Source: Chthonomonadia bacterium (lineage in GTDB: Bacteria; Armatimonadota; HRBIN16). Taken from it: a stretch of DNA of 51,683 nucleotides. Made by a program: the position numbers and the translations under genes. The notes under the pieces were generated by a model. The model did not search any database and was not told the DNA's origin. It saw only the letters and a program-made list of their open reading frames with translations. The stretch is taken from positions 1 through 51,683 of the forward strand of contig JABUFA010000026.1 in the NCBI GenBank assembly GCA_013314755.1. The letters run 5' to 3'. Below are positions 16,028-23,948 of the stretch, piece by piece (the first letter of the stretch is position 1; every line of letters begins with the position of its first letter).

Positions 16028-16824
16028 AATACTACTGTTTGAGGGTAGCGAAACGACGTCTGCAGTATTGCCAGAGGATAGAACGTTTTGTGCGAATGAC
16101 CTCTGGGATTATGCAATGTAGAACAGATTGGCATGATGCGCGGTTCCGTCGTGCAGATGACCTGTTTTTGTTCCTGTACGGGCTTCCTCTTTCACTTCAG
16201 GTAGAACTCGCGCTGATAGCAGTTAAGCGCTACCTGCCCAACTTTGAATCTCAGTATCCTGATGAAAAGCGTGCTCGCCAGCTCGTGGAAGCGGTTGAGA
16301 CGTGGTTAAAGCATCCTGTCAGGGGGGATTTACTAATCGGGCGGTGTCGTTTGGAAGACTTTGAACAACAATATGAGGACTGTTTTCGGTTCGCTTGGGA
16401 TGGCATTGTCCTTTTTCAACAGTGGCTTTTGAGGTGGCAAAACGACCGCTTGCGCTCTGCAGCGGCATCTGCGACTATTGTGCACGAATGTATTTATCAG
16501 CGGATAGACGACGTATGGCGCACTGATGACCCTGTGGGCTACGCGGCTTGGAAACGGATGCAGTCTATTTCAGAACAGTTAATGATGGCTGGAGACGAGA
16601 TGTCAGCAGAGGAGCGGGAGCGATTAGATCGGGAATGGAGCGACCTGTTAGAGAAACATAGTAACTCAATAGACAACGTAGCCTCTTGGGCAGTGGGGCG
16701 TCGGGAGTGGTATATCGTGTTGCAGTGGTTGCGGGAGATAGCTGAGCAATATCCCATAGCAGAGTCGCCCACTCGGAGGGAGCGCAGGCTGTGGCGAGAG
16801 GGCTTGTGGAGGTATGCTCCATAG
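16024..16824 (+). CDS. Probable immunity protein of RHS cassette 2
   Basis: This 266-residue protein is mainly helical and charged, without signal peptide or membrane segments. Its ATG overlaps the toxin stop in the sequence ATGA, so translation is coupled. That strongly suggests the cognate immunity protein, acting in the cytoplasm. Visible features include DDLFLFLYGLPLSLQVELAL and repeated acidic helices such as MSAEERERLDREWSDLLEKH. I do not recognise a family. The next RHS fragment begins about 18 bases after its stop. Confidence 0.6.
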   Translation: MKYYCLRVAKRRLQYCQRIERFVRMTSGIMQCRTDWHDARFRRADDLFLFLYGLPLSLQVELALIAVKRYLPNFESQYPDEKRARQLVEAVETWLKHPVRGDLLIGRCRLEDFEQQYEDCFRFAWDGIVLFQQWLLRWQNDRLRSAAASATIVHECIYQRIDDVWRTDDPVGYAAWKRMQSISEQLMMAGDEMSAEERERLDREWSDLLEKHSNSIDNVASWAVGRREWYIVLQWLREIAEQYPIAESPTRRERRLWREGLWRYAP

Positions 16825-16841
16825 CTCCGCATACTGCTTCG

Positions 16842-17003
16842 ATGGGGCTATTACAGAGACATGGAGACAGGCTTACTGTTACTCGCCTATCGCTACCTTG
16901 ACCCCGCCACGGGCAGGTTCCTGACCCGAGACCCGATTGGGGTGGATGGGGGAGTGAATTTGTATACGTATGTGGGCAATGGGGTGGTGATTAAGGCTGA
17001 CCC
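16842..17003 (+). repeat. RHS-core DNA repeat, copy 3 (closing block only)
   Basis: This copy matches 13439-13600 and begins abruptly at 16842, 17 bases after the stop of the previous gene. Only the last part of the core has been retained. Confidence 0.85.
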
Positions 17004-17373
17004 AAGGGGTCTGCTACCAGAAGCGTTGTGCCTAGCTATTTGCGCCCCTTTGGCGGAGATCTACCCCCAGTGCGTCGAGGTCTGTAAAGCCGCTGTGGAG
17101 ATCAAGGAACTTAATGATATTCTATGCCGTGTGATCAAGCAGCGGGGCACATGCCGCTCCCCAAAAACTATGCTGGATTGCTACCACTGTCCGGGCACAG
17201 GTGGCGTTTTTGAGGACCAATGCGTACAATGCTGTGGCAAGGTTCCGGGAATAGAGACAGAAGAAGAAACAACCTGTCAAGAGGCATATCATGCCTGGCG
17301 AGAGGCGCGAGAGGGAAGGGGAAGAGCACCGGGGAAGTCACAAAGAGGTAAGCGTCATTCCGGGAGGGGATAG
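16861..17373 (+). CDS. Orphan RHS cassette 3: minimal RHS core end plus cysteine-rich C-terminal domain
   Basis: The 170-residue frame keeps only METGLLLLAYRYLDP, ATGRFLTRDPIGVDGG and LYTYVGNG from the core. It continues into a unique domain with at least ten cysteines (LCLAICAPLAEIYPQC, CYHCPGTGG, CVQCCGKVPG) and a basic tail. No convincing ribosome site precedes the ATG at 16861, so this is best read as a displaced toxin tip that can be recombined onto a full RHS gene rather than an independent gene. The following gene starts 2 bases after its stop. Confidence 0.6.
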   Translation: METGLLLLAYRYLDPATGRFLTRDPIGVDGGVNLYTYVGNGVVIKADPRGLLPEALCLAICAPLAEIYPQCVEVCKAAVEIKELNDILCRVIKQRGTCRSPKTMLDCYHCPGTGGVFEDQCVQCCGKVPGIETEEETTCQEAYHAWREAREGRGRAPGKSQRGKRHSGRG

Positions 17374-17375
17374 AG

Positions 17376-18623
17376 ATGTCACCAGAGAAGGGGCAGGTCG
17401 CGAGTACCCAGGATTGGGGTATCGATTCGATCGCCGTAGATAGCTCTGGACGGATGCTTGCGTTCACAGTCTGGCTTTCTCTGCGCGGGTCCTTGCTTGC
17501 CAATAGCCAGTCAGTGCATCAGTATAAGAATATCTCCTGGTATGCTGTTTGGGACACGACCTTGCGCCGACAGATCCTGCAGGGACCTCGCTTGGCACAG
17601 TTAGCCCAGCGCACGGTTGATAGAGCGGTGGGATGGAGCAACAAGCGGCTTGTCATTATTCGCCATCGCCTGCTGGAACCGGGAGCAAGGTATCCAGAGA
17701 AGGGAATTGCGGAACTGAGCGAGGTCACAACAGAGCGGGTAGAAGTGATACTTGTCGCTTTGGATGGCCAAGAAGACAGAGTAAAGTCCTTCATCTGTCC
17801 GCAAATTTTCGGTCAGCCGATGCCGTCCCGTGCCGATACTGGCTTTCTAGAGAGGTTTGATTTGTGCAGAGAGGCGGACCATCTGCTCTTTGCAGAGAGT
17901 CGGCTAGCCTTTCGCAAGGTGCAGCTTTCGTTGGAGGGGGGACGCAGCCGGCAGACATTGGCGATGGACAGCGCCCGGAGCAAGACACTGGTCCACTGCG
18001 CTCGTCTCTCGGATGGGCGTTCCTGGGTGATAGCAGAGTTGCCCGGTTTGCGGTGCGAGCAGATTTTGGATGACTGTCGTCGAGATGACCTTTGGATTGT
18101 GTCGCGCAAGATGGAGATAGACAATCTCTATGATTTTCAGCTTTTGCACCGACGTCCATCGGGGGTCTTGCATAGGGTATGGCAGTGTGACACGGGTGAT
18201 GAGGTGCGCGAAGTGAAGATATCGCCCGATGGGCAGATAGCAGCAATCCGGCGTTTTGTAGGCGACAACACGGAGATAAGGGTCATAGATCTATCGCGTC
18301 AAGGCCGCACGCTGTGGCAGTTTTCCGTTTCTGATAACCTCTGGCGGTTGCTATGGTCAGGAGATAGCCGTTCCATTTTAGTATGGCCCAAGTTGGGTAT
18401 AAAGAGCACCAAAGGCTACCGCTTGCACCTTGCGGACATAAGGCGCAAGCAAGTGAAACCTGTCGGGCCAGGCTGGAGAGTCCCCGTACGAGTGGCGTTT
18501 CATCCTGATGGACGAACGCTATACGTTGCGGCAGATGGACGATTGTGGCGATTGGATATCGCTACCGGGAGTATTGACGTTATGTGGAGGTTTCCTGTTG
18601 CGTGGAGCCAAATAAGGGAATAA
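17376..18623 (+). CDS. WD40/propeller-like protein, possible immunity protein of cassette 3
   Basis: This 415-residue protein has propeller-type repeats: KISPDGQIAAIRRFVGDNTE, IRVIDLSRQGRTLWQF, VAFHPDGRTLYVAADG and RLWRLDIATGSIDVMW. There is no signal peptide or membrane helix. It begins 2 bases after the stop of the cassette 3 fragment, so it is translationally coupled and in the immunity position. Cassette 1 is likewise followed by a propeller-like gene, so this fold may recur as the neutraliser. The biochemical role is unproven. Confidence 0.6.
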   Translation: MSPEKGQVASTQDWGIDSIAVDSSGRMLAFTVWLSLRGSLLANSQSVHQYKNISWYAVWDTTLRRQILQGPRLAQLAQRTVDRAVGWSNKRLVIIRHRLLEPGARYPEKGIAELSEVTTERVEVILVALDGQEDRVKSFICPQIFGQPMPSRADTGFLERFDLCREADHLLFAESRLAFRKVQLSLEGGRSRQTLAMDSARSKTLVHCARLSDGRSWVIAELPGLRCEQILDDCRRDDLWIVSRKMEIDNLYDFQLLHRRPSGVLHRVWQCDTGDEVREVKISPDGQIAAIRRFVGDNTEIRVIDLSRQGRTLWQFSVSDNLWRLLWSGDSRSILVWPKLGIKSTKGYRLHLADIRRKQVKPVGPGWRVPVRVAFHPDGRTLYVAADGRLWRLDIATGSIDVMWRFPVAWSQIRE

Positions 18624-18648
18624 TTCATTGCTCTTAGCGAGGAAACAC

Positions 18649-18678
18649 CACGCACCTTCTCAACGATAACGGCTATGC
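18649..18678 (+). repeat. RHS-core DNA repeat, copy 4 (30-base remnant)
   Basis: Thirty bases are identical to 13331-13360 and 15322-15351, with weaker similarity for about a dozen bases upstream. The frame encodes THLLNDNGYA and then runs to a TGA near 18735, so no functional RHS protein remains. Confidence 0.8.
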
Positions 18679-18732
18679 GGACACACATCTGGAAAGGGAG
18701 ATTGGAAGCCATCGGAGCGTTACCAGGAGTGG

Positions 18733-19218
18733 TTGACCACCAACAACATCCACAATATCAGCGATAAAAACATCCTGCGATACCGCGTTCTCTGGCAAGC
18801 CTCTCTACCAGAATGCCAGACGGGATGCAAAGCGCGAGGTTTGATGTTGCCTCGACAGGATGACTATCTCGTGGCTGTTTGGACGCGAGAGGGGATAGCC
18901 GTGCGTGTTTTAGTGGCATATCTGTCGGACAGGGGGCGCTCAGAGGCAAAGAAAGCGATAGAAAGGCTGAAGCACCTGCCGGGCAAACAGGCTGGGATAT
19001 ACATCCAGTGGGATAATATGCCTTTGTATGACGTGTCTCTCTGGCTGGAAACAGGCAGACTTCGAAGGGGTAGCACAGTGTATTCCTCTAAGATGCCGAC
19101 CTGGTTCGTGGTGCAGGGGGATCTGGTGGGGATTAATGCTCCTCCTGCGCTGTTCTGGTGCTACTGGAAGGCGGACGCTGATGGCAAAGTTCTGCAGAGG
19201 GGATTATATGGCTCTTAG
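18733..19218 (+). CDS. Hypothetical protein, possible leftover immunity gene of a lost RHS cassette
   Basis: The predicted 161-residue protein has no family I recognise. It contains YLVAVWTREGIAVRVLVAYL, AGIYIQWDNMPLYDVSLWLE and WFVVQGDLVGINAPPALFWC, suggesting a small alpha/beta fold. The start is uncertain: a TTG at 18733 has AGGAGT shortly upstream, but the frame is open from 18670. Its position after a 30-base RHS remnant mirrors the other toxin-immunity units, so it may be an orphan immunity gene whose toxin has been deleted. Confidence 0.5.
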   Translation: MTTNNIHNISDKNILRYRVLWQASLPECQTGCKARGLMLPRQDDYLVAVWTREGIAVRVLVAYLSDRGRSEAKKAIERLKHLPGKQAGIYIQWDNMPLYDVSLWLETGRLRRGSTVYSSKMPTWFVVQGDLVGINAPPALFWCYWKADADGKVLQRGLYGS

Positions 19219-19299
19219 GTGCTCCTATTCAGCGGTAACTGCCCTGCCTGTTTAACGTAAACGGCTCGGCGGGAGCCTCGCCCTCCAAAGGATGCCGTA

Positions 19300-19399
19300 G
19301 GGGCAACTCCCTGTGGTTGCCCCCTGACGTAGAACAGCCCCACCTGACCTCCCCGCAGGCGGGGAGGAATCTGGCTCCCCTTCCCGCGCAGGGAAGGGG
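19300..19399. repeat. Cluster of three GC-rich hairpins between the RHS island and the sugar-nucleotide gene
   Basis: Three perfect stems stand in a row: GGGGCAAC (19300-19307) with 19316-19323, CCTCCCCGC (19348-19356) with 19359-19367, and CCCCTTCCC (19377-19385) with 19391-19399. The last one and its flank recur at 49898-49921, indicating a dispersed intergenic repeat. It may also act as a two-way transcription barrier. Confidence 0.55.
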
Positions 19400-19433
19400 C
19401 GGGGGGTAGGTTGCTTTTTCCAGACGTTGATGG

Positions 19434-20489
19434 CTATGCCGCTGCCGGTAGCGTTGCCAGCGTGCTCTCGGTGGAAAGCACGGCGTTCACCAGCGCGGTG
19501 CGTGCCTCCACATGTGTGCCCGAGTCCACTACGCAGTGGCTCAGCTGGGTTCCCGCGCCCACATGCGCACCGGGACAGATGATAGATGCCAGAATCGACG
19601 CCCCTGTTTCCACCAGACAGCGCGCACCGATGACAGCATGTTTGCCAATCGCCGCGCCGCGTTGCAGTCGGGTCCCCGCGCCAATATAGAAGGGCGGTTC
19701 CAGCTGCACGTTGCTGTCCACCGCGGCGTTCTCGCCAATCCAGCCGCCCGGGCGCATCTGCTCGGCGGGCAGGTCGAGTTTGACCTTGTTGGTCAGCGCG
19801 TCGAAGTGCGCCTGCCGATACTGCAGGAGGTTGCCGATGTCGCACCAGTAGCCCTGGGCGCGGAAGCCGAAGAAGGGGTCGTTGTTTGCCAGCAGGCGCG
19901 GGAACAGGTTTCGGCTGAAGTCAAAAGGCTGGTCGTCGGGCACGAAGCGCAGGGCGTATGGCTCCAGCACGTAGATGCCCGTGTTGACGGTGTTGGTGAA
20001 CACCTCGTTGGCGGATGGCTTCTCTAGGAAGCGATGGATTCTGCCGTCGCGGTCGGTCTCCACAATGCCAAAGGGAGTGGGGTCCTCCACCGAGTACAAA
20101 AGCATCGTGGCAATGGCGCCCTTACGCTTGTGAAACGCTATCGCCTCGCTCAGGTCGAAATCGGTGACCGCGTCCCCCGAGATAACCAGAAAGGTATCGT
20201 GCAGGGAGCTGGCGAACCGTCGTACCCCTCCTGCTGTACCCATCGGTTCATCTTCGATGGAGTAGTGAATGCGCATGCCCCAGCGACTGCCGCCGCCGAA
20301 GTAATCAATAATCTCCCTCGCCCTGTAGGACAACGTCACAAAGACCTGCTGGATACCATGTTTTCTTAACAACAGCAGAGTGTGTTCCATGACAGGACGG
20401 TCAAACAGCGGCACCATCGGTTTGGGGGTGCGCGCAGTTAGCGGTCTTAAGCGTGTGCCCTGTCCACCCGCAAGTATCACGGCTTGCAT
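19434..20489 (-). CDS. Sugar-phosphate nucleotidyltransferase with left-handed beta-helix tail
   Basis: This 351-residue enzyme type joins a sugar-1-phosphate to a nucleotide for polysaccharide or glycan synthesis. The N-terminal domain has VILAGGQGTRLRPLTARTPK, the LAGGxGTRLxPxTxxxPK signature, plus EPMGTAGGVR, VISGDAVTDFD and the sugar-binding FLEKPS and NTGIYVLEP. From about residue 255 hexapeptide-type repeats (IGENAAVDSN, IGAGTRLQRGAAIGKHAVIG) form a beta-helix. This resembles mannose-1-phosphate guanylyltransferases of the bacterial GCD1 type, but glucose or other substrates cannot be excluded. A GGAGGAGAG site precedes the ATG. It is a single-gene unit. Confidence 0.85.
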   Translation of the reverse strand: MQAVILAGGQGTRLRPLTARTPKPMVPLFDRPVMEHTLLLLRKHGIQQVFVTLSYRAREIIDYFGGGSRWGMRIHYSIEDEPMGTAGGVRRFASSLHDTFLVISGDAVTDFDLSEAIAFHKRKGAIATMLLYSVEDPTPFGIVETDRDGRIHRFLEKPSANEVFTNTVNTGIYVLEPYALRFVPDDQPFDFSRNLFPRLLANNDPFFGFRAQGYWCDIGNLLQYRQAHFDALTNKVKLDLPAEQMRPGGWIGENAAVDSNVQLEPPFYIGAGTRLQRGAAIGKHAVIGARCLVETGASILASIICPGAHVGAGTQLSHCVVDSGTHVEARTALVNAVLSTESTLATLPAAA

Positions 20490-20680
20490 CCTGACTCTCC
20501 TCCATACGGTCTACTCCTGCCCTCAGGCAGGTGAAATGAATAGCGAACCACAGGGTATTATCGGCATGTGTGCAAAAATCTAAAGGGGATTCTCAGGTTT
20601 TGTACGAAAAATTTGCTGAAAAAACGCGAAAAAGGCGCATTCAGGGGTATCGTGTGGACAGAATGGCGATGGAAGGAAGG

Positions 20681-21829
20681 TCACAGGATGCCAAAGCCCA
20701 GCAGGTCCAGCACCCACCAGACCACCATCATGCCCGCGGCAATCTGCAGGATGCCCATATTCCAGATGCGCTCGTGGAAACTCAGGGGGCGGTAGCCCTG
20801 CGCCTGGTAGCGCTGGAGAAGCTGTTTGCCCGCCTCAATGCCGTTCAGCAGCTGGCGTTCGGTGGGAGGGCGTGTGGTGAACAGTGCCTGTAGCAGGTTG
20901 CCCAGCGGTCGCCATGCCACCAGGGTCACGACAAAAGCGGCGAGAAGCAGAAGGTCGCGATATATGCCCACGTTCAAATTCACCAGGGTGAGGAAGATAA
21001 TCGCCCCAGCCGCCAGATTCGTGCCACAGCGGGGATGTACCCGCGGCATACGGCGTACGTATTCGGGTTCCAGCGGCTCGCCGCGCTCGATGGCGTGCAC
21101 GGTCATGTGTTCCGCCGCATGGATGCCGGCAATGGGTGACAGGCGCACAAACAGCAAGAACAACACAATCGGCATCCCGCGAAGCGCCATGCCCACCCAG
21201 TCCTGCCAGTCCAGCCAGGAAGCGGGCGGGGAGAGCAACATGGCGTACAGGGGAATGCCGGTCTTCTGCTGAATCCAGCGCGAGCCCGAGTACACCAGCA
21301 CCATCGCCAGAAGGTTCAGCACCATCAGCAGAACGCCTGTCAGGAACAGCCCCAGACTGCCTGCGCCCGCGCGAACGCCTCCACCCGTCAGATAAACGCC
21401 CAGCGGGGTCGCCATACCGCCCACCATCGGCGGGCGTATCGTGTCGCAGGTGAGCGCAAGCACGTCCGAACGGAGCACCATGCCCAGATACTGCCCATCG
21501 GGCGAGACCACCGGCAGAGAGGAGAAGCCATATTCCTGCATCACCCGCAGAGCCTGTGTGGTGGGCGTATGAGGGAGCACAACCGCTACTTCGCTCGTCA
21601 TCGCACAGCGCACGGGCAGATACTGCTGTTCGTGCGGGTCACCCTCCTGCATGAGCCGGGCGATGTCCGATTCGGCGATGACCCCTACCAGGCGCCCGTC
21701 CTGCAGAACCGGCAGGGTGCTGGTGCGTGATGCACGCGCCAGCGCAACCGCCTTCGCCAGAGGGTCGTCTGGCGAGAGAACCGGCACGCTGGTCATGTAG
21801 CGCTCGACTGGCAAACTCCAGAGCATCAT
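20681..21829 (-). CDS. CBS-pair protein fused to a DUF1385 (YqhQ-like) membrane domain
   Basis: The 382-residue protein begins with two CBS modules (VERYMTSVPVLSPDDPLAKA and VRCAMTSEVAVVLPHTPTTQ, about residues 8-130), which usually bind adenine nucleotides. A hydrophobic DUF1385 domain follows, recognisable by AGIHAAEHMTVHAIERGEPL, EYVRRMPRVHPRCGTNL and several membrane helices. DUF1385 proteins normally occur alone at about 300 residues; the function is unknown and a metal site formed by the conserved His and Cys is only suspected. The fusion suggests that an energy-sensing module gates the membrane domain. No clear ribosome site precedes the ATG. Confidence 0.8.
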   Translation of the reverse strand: MMLWSLPVERYMTSVPVLSPDDPLAKAVALARASRTSTLPVLQDGRLVGVIAESDIARLMQEGDPHEQQYLPVRCAMTSEVAVVLPHTPTTQALRVMQEYGFSSLPVVSPDGQYLGMVLRSDVLALTCDTIRPPMVGGMATPLGVYLTGGGVRAGAGSLGLFLTGVLLMVLNLLAMVLVYSGSRWIQQKTGIPLYAMLLSPPASWLDWQDWVGMALRGMPIVLFLLFVRLSPIAGIHAAEHMTVHAIERGEPLEPEYVRRMPRVHPRCGTNLAAGAIIFLTLVNLNVGIYRDLLLLAAFVVTLVAWRPLGNLLQALFTTRPPTERQLLNGIEAGKQLLQRYQAQGYRPLSFHERIWNMGILQIAAGMMVVWWVLDLLGFGIL

Positions 21830-21850
21830 TGGCTTAAGAACCTCTGTATA

Positions 21851-21881
21851 AGCATACCTCGAAATGGTGCCGTTTTGTCAA
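21851..21881 (-). promoter_or_regulatory. Possible promoter of the CBS-DUF1385 gene
   Basis: On the minus strand a perfect TTGACA (21881-21876) is followed after 19 bases by TATGCT (21856-21851). The spacer is longer than optimal. It lies back to back with the flavodoxin promoter. Confidence 0.4.
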
Positions 21882-21882
21882 A

Positions 21883-21935
21883 GGAACTTATCACCGCTGG
21901 GATAAAGTATTGATATATAGATAAACATCTTAATA
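21883..21935 (+). promoter_or_regulatory. ECF-like promoter and putative ArsR operator of the flavodoxin gene (site 1)
   Basis: GGAACTT (21883-21889), a 17-base spacer and GTAT (21907-21910) are followed after 9 bases by GATAAACATCTTAATA. The operator core AGATAAACATCT (21919-21930) has palindromic AGAT/ATCT ends and covers the predicted start site. Two other promoters nearby repeat the same arrangement, and GGAACTTATC is shared in full with site 2. Confidence 0.6.
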
Positions 21936-21953
21936 CGGAGGAAACAAGCGCAG

Positions 21954-22496
21954 ATGGGTAAAGTACTGGTGCTTTACGATACCGCTTCGGGCAACACGCG
22001 CAAGATGGCGGAGCACGTGGCAAAGGGAGCGGAGCTGGTGCCCGGCACGGAAGTCAGGCTCAAGAGCGTGGAGGAAGCCACTGCCGACGATATTGTGTGG
22101 TGCGATGGCATTGCCGTCGGCTCGCCGACAAACATGGGCACTATCTCGTGGCGCATGAAGCGCTGGTGGGACGAGGTCGGCGGCAGTATCTGGGGGAAGG
22201 TAGACGGCAAAATCGGCTGTGCGTTCTCCACCTCTGGCGGATGGGGAGGCGGTGCGGAGCTGACCTGCATGACCCTGCTCACGGTGCTGATGAACTTCGG
22301 CTTTCTGGTGTTCGGCGTCACCGACTATGTGGGCAAGCAATTTACTCTGCACTACGGTGCAGTGCTGGCGGGCGAGCCTCGTTCCGAGAACGAAATCGCC
22401 TCGTGCCAGCGGCTGGGACAGCGTCTTGCCCAGTGGGTGGCAGTGTACGCCGATGGCAACCGGGAAGCGCATCCCCTGCACGGTAAGACGTCCTGA
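21954..22496 (+). CDS. WrbA-like flavodoxin / NAD(P)H:quinone oxidoreductase family protein
   Basis: This 180-residue flavodoxin-fold protein has an FMN phosphate loop (YDTASGNTRKMAEHVAKG) and the WrbA-type loops GIAVGSPTNMGTISWRMKRW and FSTSGGWGGGAE. WrbA enzymes reduce quinones by two electrons and limit semiquinone stress. The match to classic WrbA is partial, so it could be a simple flavodoxin-like reductase. An ACGGAGG site lies 12-14 bases before the ATG. The promoter is shared in design with arsR and the NDH-2-like gene, which argues for one redox regulon. A bidirectional terminator follows. Confidence 0.8.
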   Translation: MGKVLVLYDTASGNTRKMAEHVAKGAELVPGTEVRLKSVEEATADDIVWCDGIAVGSPTNMGTISWRMKRWWDEVGGSIWGKVDGKIGCAFSTSGGWGGGAELTCMTLLTVLMNFGFLVFGVTDYVGKQFTLHYGAVLAGEPRSENEIASCQRLGQRLAQWVAVYADGNREAHPLHGKTS

Positions 22497-22504
22497 TAGG
22501 GGCG

Positions 22505-22539
22505 AAAAAAAGGAGGGCATGTGACCCACATGCCCTCTT
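22505..22539. terminator. Bidirectional terminator between flavodoxin and NDH-2-like genes
   Basis: GAGGGCATGTG (22513-22523) pairs perfectly with CACATGCCCTC (22527-22537). On the plus side TTCTTGTTG follows; on the minus side the stem is followed by seven T (22511-22505). Both convergent genes would end here. Confidence 0.85.
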
Positions 22540-22549
22540 CTTGTTGTGG

Positions 22550-23845
22550 TTACGGTTGCGCGACACCCACCTCTTCTGCCGACTCCACGCTCTCCTCCGG
22601 GTATGGGAACTGATGAGGTGAGTGTATCACTCGTACTGCGAAGTCGTAGGTCAGGTAGCTGTATATCCAGTTGCCCAGCACCATCAGCCGATTGCGCATT
22701 CCTGTCAGGTAATAAATGTGCACGGCGAGCCACGTCAGCCATGCAAGTATCCCGGTGAAGCGCAACCCTCTGACCTCGCCGACCGCATGGTTGCGCCCAA
22801 TCGTGACCAGCGTCCCCTTGTCCCAGTAGCGGAAGGGCACTTCGGGCTTGCCGTGTATCCGGCGCAGGATGTTGCGCCCGGCACATGCTCCCTGCTGTTT
22901 CGCAAGGGGCGCCACCTGGGGCAGGGGTTTGCCGCCCTGCTCCATATAGTTCAGGTCCCCCACGACGTAAACTTCTGGCGCTTCCGGCACGGAAAGCGTC
23001 GGGGTGGTATGGATGCGTCCACCGCGCCCGGAAGGCAATCCGGGCAAGGCGACCCCCTTGACCCCTGCTGTCCAGATGACGGTGTGCGCGTGGATGAAAC
23101 TGCCATCCTGCAGTGTCACTCCGAACGGTGTCACCTCTGAAACCACGCGGGAGGTCAGCACCTGCACGCCCATCCTCTCCAGCGTTTTCGTCGTATACTC
23201 CGATGCCGCCGGCGAGAGAAGCGGGAGAGGTCTCTCCCCTGCCTCCACCAGCACGATGCTGATCTCCTCGGCGGGAATCTCCGGGTAGTCGCGCTGAAGC
23301 ACGTGGCGCTTCAGCTCTGCCAGAGCGCCAGCCAGTTCCACCCCTGTCGGACCCGCTCCTACGACCACAAACGTCAGCAGGGCGCGCCGACGCGACGGGC
23401 TAACGGTGCGTACCGCCTCCTCCGCCGCGCTGAACACCCTGTCGCGGATGCATATGGCGTGCTGAAGGCTCTTCAGGGGAATGGCGTATTCCCGAACGCC
23501 AGGCACCCCGTAGTCATGGCTGGCACTGCCCACAGCCACCACCAGATAGTCGTACGACACCGCCTTGCCGTCTACCCAAACACACCGGTCCATGGTATCC
23601 ACCGACTCCACGTTGCCCATCAGGAAGCGGACGTTTGGATAGCGGCGCAGTATCGCTCGCACGGGCCAGGCGATTTGCGGAGCCTCCAAGCCGGCAATAG
23701 CCACCTGATACAGCAGAGGCTGGAACAGATGGTAGTTGTTACGGTCTATCAGTGTGACGCGGACGTTGCGGTCTCGCGCTAATTGCCGAACTGCGCTTAA
23801 TCCGCCGAACCCTGCGCCAAGCACCACCACGTGTGTTGTTCCCAT
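22550..23845 (-). CDS. NDH-2-like FAD-dependent pyridine nucleotide-disulfide oxidoreductase
   Basis: Type II NADH dehydrogenases pass electrons from NADH to quinone without pumping protons. The 431-residue protein has the FAD motif VVVLGAGFGGLSAVRQLA at the start and NYHLFQPLLYQVA. It also has the NADH motif VVVGAGPTGVELAGALAEL near residue 165 and the second FAD motif VYVVGDLNYMEQ with PLPQVAPLAKQQG. A hydrophobic C-terminal segment (GILAWLTWLAVHIYYLTG) would attach it to the membrane. A GTCAGGAGG site precedes the ATG. It is divergent from arsR and shares its promoter region, so quinone-linked regulation is likely. Confidence 0.88.
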   Translation of the reverse strand: MGTTHVVVLGAGFGGLSAVRQLARDRNVRVTLIDRNNYHLFQPLLYQVAIAGLEAPQIAWPVRAILRRYPNVRFLMGNVESVDTMDRCVWVDGKAVSYDYLVVAVGSASHDYGVPGVREYAIPLKSLQHAICIRDRVFSAAEEAVRTVSPSRRRALLTFVVVGAGPTGVELAGALAELKRHVLQRDYPEIPAEEISIVLVEAGERPLPLLSPAASEYTTKTLERMGVQVLTSRVVSEVTPFGVTLQDGSFIHAHTVIWTAGVKGVALPGLPSGRGGRIHTTPTLSVPEAPEVYVVGDLNYMEQGGKPLPQVAPLAKQQGACAGRNILRRIHGKPEVPFRYWDKGTLVTIGRNHAVGEVRGLRFTGILAWLTWLAVHIYYLTGMRNRLMVLGNWIYSYLTYDFAVRVIHSPHQFPYPEESVESAEEVGVAQP

Positions 23846-23886
23846 CGTGAACCTCCTGACTCAGCACAGGGGAGACGGCGCAAAGA

Positions 23887-23940
23887 ATTGAGAATGTTTA
23901 TCCACACTAAAAATACCCGTTGGGCAGGGAAAAAAGTTCC
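23887..23940 (-). promoter_or_regulatory. ECF-like promoter and putative operator of the NDH-2-like gene (site 3)
   Basis: On the minus strand GGAACTT (23940-23934), 17 bases, GTAT (23916-23913), 10 bases and GATAAACAT (23902-23894) repeat the arrangement of sites 1 and 2. Its -35 box lies 8 bases from that of arsR, making the centre AAGTTCC-8-GGAACTT an inverted repeat. Confidence 0.55.
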
Positions 23941-23948
23941 TCCCGTTG

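Noticed and set aside
13199-17003. Direct repeats at regular order, considered as CRISPR or satellite DNA
   Set aside because: The units are hundreds of bases long, coding, of decreasing length and separated by whole genes. They are RHS-core copies.
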